A stretch of 17,283 bases of DNA. Source: an uncultured bacterium. Lineage in GTDB: Bacteria; Cyanobacteriota; Vampirovibrionia; Gastranaerophilales; Gastranaerophilaceae. The position numbers were made by a program, and so were the translations under genes. Position 1 is the stretch's first letter. Each line of letters starts with the position of its first letter. Shown piece by piece: positions 6,223 through 13,417 of the stretch. The notes under the pieces were generated by a model. That model saw only the letters and a list, made by a program, of their open reading frames with translations. It made no database searches and was not told where the DNA came from. The DNA lies in contig URHD01000045.1 of the NCBI GenBank assembly GCA_900547585.1, forward strand, positions 1-17,283, in the 5' to 3' direction.

Positions 6223-7812
6223 ATGCTAAAAAACGTTAGAAATTTTAAAACTAAATTGAGCACCCAATTCGGGCTTTTAACCAGTCTTTTGATTGCGATT
6301 ATGGTTTTGTGTATTGCCGGATATTCGATTCTTTTTGTGGATAATCTTACAAAACAGGTTACAAAACAGACAAAAAGCCTTAATGATTCGATTTACACAA
6401 CGGTTTTGCAGGTTGTGAGCGATTATATTGACAAAGATAATTACACAATGCTCGATAAATCAGCGAGAAATATGATTTATAACAAACTGATTGCGAATTT
6501 GACGGTTAAAGAAACAAAATCAGGCAAAATCCTGTACAAATCACCAAAAATTAAACTTCCTGACCAGTTCGGCGAAAAACCGCGCCAGTCGAGGTTCGGA
6601 GCAAAGCAGGAAATCAAAAATAACGACTCAAATATCTATTATCTCATGGGTCAGCGCGGCGCAAAGACAATCACCATCGGATTTTACTCCGAGCCGATTG
6701 TAAAACAGGGGTTGGATATTCTTATTGAAAACATGACCGCAATGGTTATTATATTTATATTTTTGGGCTTTTTCCTCTCGAACCTTGTGGCGAAAATTCT
6801 CATAAAACCCATAAATATGCTCGTAAAGAGCCTTGTTGAGTCAAAAGGGAACTTTTCTCACCGTCTTGAGCCAACAAATTACCTCGAAATAAACAGGCTC
6901 ATCATTTCATACAACAACATGGCGGCTTCTCTGGAAGAACTATACCAGTCAATGGAACAACAGGTTAAAGACCGAACAAAAGAGCTGGAAAGTGCTTATA
7001 CAGAGCTGAAAAGCACGCAGGCAATGATGGTTCACAGCGAAAAAATGCGCTCACTTGGCGAGCTTGTTGCCGGAATTACCCATGAAATCAACAATCCCGT
7101 CAATTTTATCTACGGAAATCTGATTCATTTGAAAAATTACACAAAAGATTTGATGGATGTTATTGAAAAATACTCGGAATTCAACGATGACCTGACTGAC
7201 GAGCACAAAGCAGCCATAAAACAGCTTAAAGAAGATATTGATCTTGATTTTCTTGCAACAGATTTGCCCGATTTAATCAGAAGCTGTCAGGAAGGCACCG
7301 AACGCACAAAAAACATCATTCTCGACCTGAAAAACTTTTCCAGACTGGAAGAAGCGGTGGTTAACAGCATTGATTTACCCAGAGAAATCGACACAACGCT
7401 CAACATCCTGCACAACAAAATTAAAAACAAAATTACGGTTCACAAAGAATATGACGAAAACATTCCGAATATCGAGGGTTACGGCGGGCAGCTGAATCAG
7501 GTTTTTATGAATATTCTGGACAATGCTGCTTATGCAATCAAGGAAAAAGGCGATATTTGGATAAGGCTGCATAAAAAAGAGGACAAAATCGTCCTTGAAT
7601 TTGAAGATAACGGCTGTGGAATGGACAAAGAAACAGCAGCAAAGGTTTTTGACCCGTTTTACACGACAAAACCGGTCGGACAGGGCACCGGCCTAGGGAT
7701 GGCAATCAGCTACAAGGTCATAAAAAACCACCACGGAGACATTTCAATCGAATCAGAAACAGGAAAAGGCACAAAATTCACGCTAACCCTGCCTTTGACA
7801 ATGGGAACATAA
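6223..7812 (+). CDS. Membrane sensor histidine kinase
   Basis: Sensor kinase of 529 residues. Layout: short cytoplasmic start, helix 1 (about 17-38), an extracytoplasmic sensor region of ~130 residues without cysteines, helix 2 (about 171-190), HAMP (about 191-243), coiled coil to ~285, then the phosphoacceptor domain with H287 in GITHEINNP and the ATPase domain. All ATP-binding boxes are intact: N box N425-N434, G1 DNGCGMD from D462, F box VFDPFYTTK, G2 GTGLGM at 488-493. The HEINNPVNFIYGNL type is common in cyanobacterial hybrid kinases. The next gene, 4 nt downstream, is a receiver-HD-GYP protein and its likely phosphotransfer partner. The ligand sensed is unknown. GGGTC before the ATG is a weak ribosome-binding site, so coupling to the upstream gene is likely. 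Confidence 0.93.
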   Translation: MLKNVRNFKTKLSTQFGLLTSLLIAIMVLCIAGYSILFVDNLTKQVTKQTKSLNDSIYTTVLQVVSDYIDKDNYTMLDKSARNMIYNKLIANLTVKETKSGKILYKSPKIKLPDQFGEKPRQSRFGAKQEIKNNDSNIYYLMGQRGAKTITIGFYSEPIVKQGLDILIENMTAMVIIFIFLGFFLSNLVAKILIKPINMLVKSLVESKGNFSHRLEPTNYLEINRLIISYNNMAASLEELYQSMEQQVKDRTKELESAYTELKSTQAMMVHSEKMRSLGELVAGITHEINNPVNFIYGNLIHLKNYTKDLMDVIEKYSEFNDDLTDEHKAAIKQLKEDIDLDFLATDLPDLIRSCQEGTERTKNIILDLKNFSRLEEAVVNSIDLPREIDTTLNILHNKIKNKITVHKEYDENIPNIEGYGGQLNQVFMNILDNAAYAIKEKGDIWIRLHKKEDKIVLEFEDNGCGMDKETAAKVFDPFYTTKPVGQGTGLGMAISYKVIKNHHGDISIESETGKGTKFTLTLPLTMGT

Positions 7813-7816
7813 TTAG

Positions 7817-8803
7817 ATGGATGAAAAATACAACATATTACTCGTAGATGACGAAGAAGACAACCTTTCGCTTTTATACAGAACGCTGAGGGGTTCATAT
7901 AACCTTGATCGTTCAACTTCGCCCTTAAAAGCTCTCGAAATGATGGACGAAAAGGATTATCAGCTTGTAATTTCCGACCACAAGATGCCTGAGATGGACG
8001 GCGTTGAATTTTTGAAAAGAGCGAGCGAAAAACACCCCGATATGATGAGAATTCTCCTCACGGCGTATTCTGATGCGAATATTCTCATTGATGCGATTAA
8101 TTATGCAAAAATTTACAGATATGTTAAAAAACCGTACAATCCCGAGGAGTTGCAGCTCATAGTTTCAGCAGCACTGGAATTTTTCCAGCTAAAACATGAC
8201 AACGACAAGCTTATTATTGACCTGAAAGAGCTTTTTTCCGGCACAATCAAGGCAATAATGGGTGCGCTAGACGCAAAAGACTCTTACACATCAGGACGCA
8301 GCAAGCGTATAACGTTCTATTCCACAGAAATTGCCAAAAAGCTCGGACTTTCATCGATTGATGTGGGAAAAGTTGAACTTGCGGGAATGCTCCATGATAT
8401 CGGAATGATTGGGGTTTCGGACGATGTGCTTTATAAAGTTGACGAGCTCACTCAGGAAGAATACGACGAAATCAAAGAGCATATAAATTACAGCGTAAAA
8501 ATTCTCGAAGATATAAAGCAGCTCAAAGATGTTGTCGAAATAATCAGGTGCCATCACGAAAACTACGACGGAAGCGGTTACCCTGCGGGATTGCGCGGTG
8601 AAGAAATCCCCGTAGGCGCCCGAATTATCGCTGTGGGCGATGCTTTTGACAGCATAATTTCCGACCGCGTTTACAGGCAAAAAAATAACTACGAAGAGGC
8701 ACTTGAGGAGATAAAAAAAGGCTCCGGAAACCATTTTGACCCCGTTGTTGTTCGCGCATTTTGCGAATGTTTTGACAATATTGTAAAAACAATCAGCGAA
8801 TAA
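7817..8803 (+). CDS. Response regulator with HD-GYP c-di-GMP phosphodiesterase domain
   Basis: RpfG-like regulator of 328 residues. The receiver domain (about 5-120) has the acidic pair D11-D12, phosphorylation site D54 (ISDHKMPEMDG), T82 and K105. The HD-GYP domain (about 140-325) has H193-D194, H222, the H246-H247 pair, GYP at 254-256 and the D275-D278 segment, so the metal-binding residues are in place. HD-GYP enzymes hydrolyse c-di-GMP to pGpG or GMP. The conserved Lys after HDIG is Met here (M197), a departure that could alter activity. The start lies 4 nt after the kinase stop, which indicates one operon and a cognate pair. With the PilZ receptor upstream, the unit can lower c-di-GMP and read it out, probably at the flagellum (inference). 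I see no convincing terminator after the stop, only T-runs. Confidence 0.93.
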   Translation: MDEKYNILLVDDEEDNLSLLYRTLRGSYNLDRSTSPLKALEMMDEKDYQLVISDHKMPEMDGVEFLKRASEKHPDMMRILLTAYSDANILIDAINYAKIYRYVKKPYNPEELQLIVSAALEFFQLKHDNDKLIIDLKELFSGTIKAIMGALDAKDSYTSGRSKRITFYSTEIAKKLGLSSIDVGKVELAGMLHDIGMIGVSDDVLYKVDELTQEEYDEIKEHINYSVKILEDIKQLKDVVEIIRCHHENYDGSGYPAGLRGEEIPVGARIIAVGDAFDSIISDRVYRQKNNYEEALEEIKKGSGNHFDPVVVRAFCECFDNIVKTISE

Positions 8804-8846
8804 GCACCGTTTTTTAGTTTTTTAATTAACTCCCAAAAGTTGACCG

Positions 8847-9308
8847 TCAAGGCTCATGGGAATCTGGTATAATGCATTCATCAGGTGAAATTTTTGATGT
8901 CTTTTTCTCCTGAAACCACTGGTACAACTTCATTATGCGGATAAAAACAAAAAGAATAAGAAGGGGAATGAGATTTTTTATGGCAATAACACAATCAGAG
9001 CCAAACCAGAAAAAAGGTACGAGCATTAATACAATACCAATATCAAAAAATACATCGTAAAAAATATTACGTAAAAAAAATGGCTTTGATACACGATTTT
9101 TGGTGTATTTATCGAAAGTAAAAAAAATCGTAATTACCATAAGAAACCAAATATAAAATATTGGCAAAATAATACTTTCTATGCCGCAGCCATAGTTGGT
9201 TTCCTTGATTGGAGCATTATAATTATAGATCAATGCAACAAGCCAGCCTGAAAAAGCAGAAGCATGACCACCAAAAAGTTTTTTAGGAGCATAAAAATCT
9301 ATTTTCAT
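8847..9308 (-). CDS. Small polytopic membrane protein, unknown
   Basis: Unrecognised protein of 153 residues from ATG at 9308; a TTG at 9323 would add five residues. Neither start has a visible Shine-Dalgarno sequence, so the start is uncertain. Three clear hydrophobic segments (about 45-65, 81-103 and 106-126) and a weaker one near 18-30 are rich in Phe and Ile, with a polar, Lys-rich then acidic C-terminal tail (about 132-153). The gene is convergent with the HD-GYP gene and divergent from the lipase-like gene, whose start is only 36 nt away. It could be linked to that gene as a regulator, immunity or transport partner, but nothing in the sequence proves it. A hydrophobic shadow of AT-rich DNA is the alternative; the regular helix pattern argues for a real gene. 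Confidence 0.6.
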   Translation of the reverse strand: MKIDFYAPKKLFGGHASAFSGWLVALIYNYNAPIKETNYGCGIESIILPIFYIWFLMVITIFFTFDKYTKNRVSKPFFLRNIFYDVFFDIGIVLMLVPFFWFGSDCVIAIKNLIPLLILFVFIRIMKLYQWFQEKKTSKISPDECIIPDSHEP

Positions 9309-9344
9309 AAATATATAGTACAAAAATTAGAAGGAGTTTACAAG

Positions 9345-10277
9345 ATGACTAATACAAAATTAAATGAAGAATTAAAAGAAATGTCAGTTTATGTTTATCA
9401 GGATGGCAAAGGGAGTATTCCTGCCGGTTGGAAACTTATCAGAAAAGATGAAAATAAACAAAACGGCTATTATTCAGAAACATATAAAAAAGCAAGCCAA
9501 ATTGCGGTAATCTATAGAGGCACAGATATGGAAAAGGGGTTTAATGAAAAAAGAAAAGATGTTATATCCAGCGACTTGAAAATGTTAAGGGTGATTGAAC
9601 CCGAACAATTAGCCGATGCAAAAAATACTTACAATGAAGTAAAAAAAACTTATCCAAATTCAAAAATTGTCCTCACCGGACATTCTCTGGGCGGAAGCTT
9701 GAGCCAGATGGTTTCAGCAGAAACAGGCGCAAAAGCAGTTACGTTCAACGCATTCGGAACAGGAAAAATTCTCTCACAAAACGGTTTTTCAAAGGCTGAA
9801 CAACGGTTATTGAATATCACAAACTATGGAAACCCAAAAGACATTATTTTCATGACCAACAAAGAGCACCAACCCGGAACAAATTATATAACCAATACTA
9901 ATTTAAACCCGGATAACACATATACATACAAACAAGAAAAACCCGATTGGGAGAACTGGAAAGAAAAAATGCCGGGAATTAAAGAACATAAACTCCAAAA
10001 CATGGAAAGCCTCGACAAAGCAATAAAAGTTGCAAATCCCGACACAAATGAAAAACCGGCGCTGCTTCATGGCGGAATTTCTTACACAGAAGACAACACA
10101 CTGGCACAAAACCGCAATTTCTCTGACGTAATCCGTGAAAAATGGAGAAAAATGCAACAAAGCAGAAATTCCCGTATCCAAAACCACTCATCAAAAAGCA
10201 AAAAAACAAGCGCATCCGGCACAACCAACGGAAAGTGGATTACTATCAATGGAAATCACATTTTTATTGACAAATAA
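9345..10277 (+). CDS. Class-3-lipase-like alpha/beta hydrolase with Lys-rich tail
   Basis: Protein of 310 residues read from ATG at 9345, chosen because AAGGAG (9331-9336) lies 8 nt upstream. A longer frame from 9264 has no such site and would overlap the divergent gene. It has the nucleophile elbow GHSLGG (S114), preceded by strand KIVLTG, plus IAVIYRGT, the oxyanion-side strand typical of lipase class 3/DUF2974 proteins. D166 (GNPKDIIF) and H215 (KEHKLQNM) are the likely other triad residues. No signal peptide or membrane helix is present, so it acts inside the cell or leaves by a dedicated route. The last ~60 residues are basic and low-complexity (SSKSKKTSAS) and end in NGKWITINGNHIFIDK, a tail resembling those at the C-termini of some phage structural proteins. 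Substrate unknown. Its Lys- and Asn-rich composition differs from the motility genes and hints at transfer. Confidence 0.82.
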   Translation: MTNTKLNEELKEMSVYVYQDGKGSIPAGWKLIRKDENKQNGYYSETYKKASQIAVIYRGTDMEKGFNEKRKDVISSDLKMLRVIEPEQLADAKNTYNEVKKTYPNSKIVLTGHSLGGSLSQMVSAETGAKAVTFNAFGTGKILSQNGFSKAEQRLLNITNYGNPKDIIFMTNKEHQPGTNYITNTNLNPDNTYTYKQEKPDWENWKEKMPGIKEHKLQNMESLDKAIKVANPDTNEKPALLHGGISYTEDNTLAQNRNFSDVIREKWRKMQQSRNSRIQNHSSKSKKTSASGTTNGKWITINGNHIFIDK

Positions 10278-10291
10278 ACCGCCCGACAAGC

Positions 10292-11350
10292 CTATCTCAG
10301 CCGCAGGCCCGTTTCTTTATCAAAAAACAAAAAATCGTTGGTGTTAAAATGCAAATCAACAGTTGTTCCGAATTTCTTCTGCGCGTCAAGCTTTGCGGAA
10401 CATTTTGCACCATTAATTGAAAAATAAACGATTTTTTCGCTCCCCAGCATCTCAGAAATCTCCACATCCGCGCAAAATTCACAGTTGAAATCCAAAACAT
10501 CCGTCTTTTCAGGCCGGATACCGATAATAAAATCGCGTTTTCCGCCCGGTGAAGCTATTTGCGCCTCATCCAGCGCAATTTCTGTTTCATTAAACCTTAT
10601 TTTTCCGTTCTCAAGCGTTACAGGGATGAAATTCATCGGAGGCGAGCCCAGAAAACCACCAACAAAGGTATTATCAGGGTTGTAATAGATATTTTCAGGG
10701 TTGTCGACCTGCTGAATCACGCCTTTATCCAGCACAACAATCCTGTCCCCCATCGTCAGCGCCTCGGTCTGGTCATGGGTAACGTAAATGAATGTTGTTT
10801 GCAGTTTTTCGTGAAGTTTTTTGATTTCCGAGCGCATTTGCACCCTTAATTTCGCATCAAGGTTCGACAAAGGCTCGTCCATCAGAAAAACTTTAGGATT
10901 TCTGACAATTGCACGCCCGAGCGCAACACGCTGACGCTGCCCGCCTGAAAGCTGTTTGGGTTTTCGCTGCAAATATTCGGTTAAATCAAGGATTTGCGCA
11001 GCCTCTTTAACTTTTTTATCAATTTCATCCTTTGAAAAATTCCTCATTTTCAGCGGAAATGCGATATTTTCATAAACAGTCATGTGCGGATAAAGCGCAT
11101 AACTTTGAAAAACAAACGCAATATCACGGTCTTTGGGGTGGACGTTGTTCACGCATTTGTCGCCTATGTAGATTTCGCCGGAAGTAATATCCTCCAGCCC
11201 CGCAATCATCCTCAAAATCGTTGATTTTCCGCATCCGGACGAGCCGACAAGCACGAGAAACTCTTTATCCTTTATTTCCAGCGAAACATCGTTGATTATG
11301 GTTTTTGTGTCATATTTTTTTACGACATTTTTTAGCGTAACCTGTGCCAT
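10292..11350 (-). CDS. ABC transporter ATPase, MalK/UgpC/MsmK family
   Basis: Cytosolic ATPase of 352 residues that would energise a binding-protein-dependent importer, most often for sugars, sugar alcohols or glycerol-3-phosphate. All motifs are intact: Walker A GSSGCGKST at 36-44, Q-loop Q82, signature LSGGQ at 134-138, Walker B VFLMDEP at 154-160, D-loop SNLD, and switch H192. The C-terminal ~115 residues are the TOBE/regulatory region of the MalK type (IGIRPE near its start). No permease or binding-protein gene is next to it, as with the shared ATPases MsmK and MsiK that serve several importers. Its ATG overlaps the stop of the upstream kinase-like gene by one base (TAATG), with GGAAG just before it, so translation is coupled to that gene. 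Its 3' end converges on the lipase-like gene with 14 nt between stops and no visible terminator. Confidence 0.93.
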   Translation of the reverse strand: MAQVTLKNVVKKYDTKTIINDVSLEIKDKEFLVLVGSSGCGKSTILRMIAGLEDITSGEIYIGDKCVNNVHPKDRDIAFVFQSYALYPHMTVYENIAFPLKMRNFSKDEIDKKVKEAAQILDLTEYLQRKPKQLSGGQRQRVALGRAIVRNPKVFLMDEPLSNLDAKLRVQMRSEIKKLHEKLQTTFIYVTHDQTEALTMGDRIVVLDKGVIQQVDNPENIYYNPDNTFVGGFLGSPPMNFIPVTLENGKIRFNETEIALDEAQIASPGGKRDFIIGIRPEKTDVLDFNCEFCADVEISEMLGSEKIVYFSINGAKCSAKLDAQKKFGTTVDLHFNTNDFLFFDKETGLRLR

Positions 11351-12489
11351 TAAACTTCCAGCCTCTCTGACGGAACAACAAATGTGTAAGAAGTTCCCTT
11401 TAATGATTCGGTTTCGACCCAGATTTTGCCCTTTGCAAGGCGGATGAGGTTGTAAACCAGCCCCATTGCGACATTTCTAGCCAGCGATTTGCGCGCAATC
11501 GCCTTTTCTACGTCAATATACGGGTTGAAAATCGTATCTTTTTCGTTATCGACAAGCCCTGTGCCGGAATCCGTAATTTTTATCATCAAATACGACTTAT
11601 CATTTGCACTTTCGGCGATTGGAAAGCCAGCAATCTCCAGAAACTCCAAATCAGGCGATGAAGCCTCAATTTTCACCCCGCCGTTTTGAGTGGAAGCGAT
11701 TGCATTGTCCAGAAGCAGCGTAATTGCAGTTTTTACAAGGTTTTCATCGTTAAAACAGTTGCGTTTTAGCAGATTGTTCAAATCCACCGTCAAAACAAGC
11801 CCCTTTTCCTCTGCTTTTGTGCGGTAATCATTGAAAATCTTCGAAATCAAGTCAACAAAATCAAAATTCTTGAATTCATAATCAAAAATTCCCGACTCAA
11901 CCTTTGAATAATCAATGATTTTCGATATCAGGTCAAGAAGCTGTGCGGAATTTTTATTAATAATTTTTAAATATTTCTCCTGTTTTTCGGAAATCTCACC
12001 GCCGAGCCCCTCGAGCAGCGCCTGTGAAAATCCGTTTATTGAATGCAGCGGCGAGGTCAATTCGCCGGCTATTTTCGACAAAAACGAGTTTTTTTCTTTT
12101 GTAACTTTGTTAACATATTCATGCTCAAAAATAAGCTTGTTTAACATTTTCTGGCTGCCCGAAACATCACGAACCCCGACGATAATATCGCCTTTTTCAC
12201 CAAAACGGGCCGCACTGATTTCAAAAAACTGCTCGTCTTCATTCATTCTGGAGCGGACAACAGCGCTTGCACCTGTTTTCACAAGGTCGCAGACCATATT
12301 GTAACCGCCGTCGAACAAATCCAACAGTTCCGAGTTCACGATTGTTTCGGAGGTGAAAATTTTGGACGCTTTTTCGTTATAATCCGTAATTTCCCCGTTC
12401 GGTGCAACCACCAGAACCGCGTCCGGAAGCATGTCCAAATCAGGTTTTGGTTTTTTATTATTATTAAACAAGAATGATAACAGACCCAT
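11350..12489 (-). CDS. PAS-histidine-kinase-like protein lacking the phosphoacceptor His
   Basis: Soluble protein of 379 residues with a PAS-like sensor domain (about 17-115), a HisKA-like helical hairpin (about 130-200) and a HATPase-like domain (about 208-378). The H box should read like SHELRTPL; here it is AGELTSPL, with Gly at 142 in place of the His. In the ATPase domain, N262 of the N box and the G1 box (DSGTG at 307-311) remain, but G2 is degenerate (RNVAMGL at 338-344 instead of GTGLGL). It therefore looks like a pseudokinase that keeps dimerisation and perhaps nucleotide binding, and may act as a scaffold or sensor. An alternative is phosphorylation at H149 (SPLHSI), seven residues on. 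It is translationally coupled to the ABC ATPase. Two TATAAT hexamers lie on the coding strand upstream (12513-12518 and 12533-12538), but neither has a clear -35. Confidence 0.85.
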   Translation of the reverse strand: MGLLSFLFNNNKKPKPDLDMLPDAVLVVAPNGEITDYNEKASKIFTSETIVNSELLDLFDGGYNMVCDLVKTGASAVVRSRMNEDEQFFEISAARFGEKGDIIVGVRDVSGSQKMLNKLIFEHEYVNKVTKEKNSFLSKIAGELTSPLHSINGFSQALLEGLGGEISEKQEKYLKIINKNSAQLLDLISKIIDYSKVESGIFDYEFKNFDFVDLISKIFNDYRTKAEEKGLVLTVDLNNLLKRNCFNDENLVKTAITLLLDNAIASTQNGGVKIEASSPDLEFLEIAGFPIAESANDKSYLMIKITDSGTGLVDNEKDTIFNPYIDVEKAIARKSLARNVAMGLVYNLIRLAKGKIWVETESLKGTSYTFVVPSERLEV

Positions 12490-12544
12490 TTTAACTCTCT
12501 TTTAAACGCTAAATTATAACCAATTTTAGCATATTATAGGGAGG

Positions 12545-13258
12545 TTAAGCAATGACATCTTTTCTGACAAGCACACTGCCCAAATCCGCAGCGGAGAGTT
12601 CCTTTTCATCTTTATCTTCGGGGGAATTCCGGACAATTTTATTCAACCGGTCTATTTCATTAACTATTTTGCTGTAATCTTCAACAGCGGAGGATTTTTT
12701 CTTATTGGTTTTTTCAACATAAATCTCGCCGACCTTGTATCCGACGCCGGAACCGGCAATCGAGCCCGCAACAAAGCCCAGTCCCTCAATTACGGCCAGA
12801 GCAGCCTTTGCATATTTATTTTTCATGCCGGAGTGGACTTCTTTCAAATATTTTGAGTTCAAAAACTCCTTCATAAGCGCTTCTGTGCCGAACATTGCGC
12901 TCATTCCGCAAACTTCTTTTTTCAAAGCCTCATCTTTTTTATCAGCAGTCAAAACCCTGTATCCGGCAGCGCCTACGAGCAGCGGATTTACGTGTTTGCT
13001 TGCCCAGTTTGCACCTTTTACCGCATAATCAAGAACTTTGTTGTGTTCCGAGGTTTTGCACATAATATCGATTGCCGCCTGAGCGCTTTTTCCCAGAACA
13101 TTGTCGAGTTTTGCCGCAGCTTTGCCTGCTGCGGTCAATTGACCGGTTGTTGCGAACACACGACCCTCATCGTGGTGTCCGTTTGAGCCGTTGACCACTT
13201 TGTCGGCATTTCTGCCCCCGAATGTAGCTGCTTTTAAGAATACGGCAAGATCGAGCAT
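12545..13258 (-). CDS. Unknown Gly/Ala-rich protein with hydrophobic segments
   Basis: Unrecognised protein of 237 residues. An N-terminal polar part (FGGRNADKVVNGSNGHHDEG) is followed by an Ala-rich helical stretch, a hydrophobic segment near 92-104 (NPLLVGAAGYRVL), and a longer Gly-zipper segment near 152-178 (LGFVAGSIAGSGVGYKVG). The C-terminus is charged and helical. There is no signal peptide. The Gly-zipper suggests membrane association or oligomer packing. GAAGG lies 8 nt before the ATG at 13258. It follows the autotransporter on the same strand after a 159-nt gap containing palindromes, so it probably has its own promoter (a TATAGT-like -10 lies just upstream). The next gene on the strand starts 55 nt after its stop. 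Function unknown. Confidence 0.75.
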   Translation of the reverse strand: MLDLAVFLKAATFGGRNADKVVNGSNGHHDEGRVFATTGQLTAAGKAAAKLDNVLGKSAQAAIDIMCKTSEHNKVLDYAVKGANWASKHVNPLLVGAAGYRVLTADKKDEALKKEVCGMSAMFGTEALMKEFLNSKYLKEVHSGMKNKYAKAALAVIEGLGFVAGSIAGSGVGYKVGEIYVEKTNKKKSSAVEDYSKIVNEIDRLNKIVRNSPEDKDEKELSAADLGSVLVRKDVIA

Positions 13259-13310
13259 GCGTTAAACCTTCACTATAACACTTCCATTTATATAAACGTA
13301 TTTTTCGGGG

Positions 13311-13328
13311 AAAAATTGCGCAATTTTT
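13311..13328 (-). terminator. 18-bp perfect palindrome, possible terminator of the autotransporter gene
   Basis: AAAAATTGCGCAATTTTT is a perfect palindrome about 90 nt downstream of the autotransporter stop. It ends in T on both strands, as a weak intrinsic terminator would, but the stem has only two G-C pairs once the hairpin loop is allowed for. It may instead be an operator for the gene starting at 13258. A second imperfect hairpin (ATTTGT at 13331-13336, ACAAAT at 13348-13353) lies beside it. Confidence 0.35.
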
Positions 13329-13354
13329 AAATTTGTTTACAATTTTTACAAATC

Positions 13355-13410
13355 TCCGCAAATACGACCCCGCTCCAAATGGAGAGGTCTGGAGTGAGGG
13401 GGGCGGGTGT
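13355..13410. repeat. Probable dispersed GC-rich intergenic repeat
   Basis: A sharply GC-rich block in otherwise AT-rich DNA, with CTCCAAATGGAG (13373-13384) as a palindrome and a G-rich flank (GTGAGGGGGGCGGGTG near 13394-13409). On the minus strand the core CTCTCCATTTGGAG resembles the hairpin at 80-95 (CTCTCCCATCGGAGAG). The composition and the similarity to a second intergenic site suggest a short mobile palindromic repeat (inference). Confidence 0.5.
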
Positions 13411-13417
13411 GGAGATT

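Noticed and set aside
8780..8850. Hairpins ATTGT/ACAAT (8780-8793) and TTGAC/GTCAA (8840-8850) as terminators between convergent genes
   Set aside because: Stems are only 5 bp and one lies inside the HD-GYP coding end; T-runs at 8811-8822 are not attached to either stem.
9264..9344. 27-codon N-terminal extension of the lipase-like protein
   Set aside because: No ribosome-binding site before 9264, overlap with the divergent gene, and a strong AAGGAG placed correctly for the ATG at 9345.
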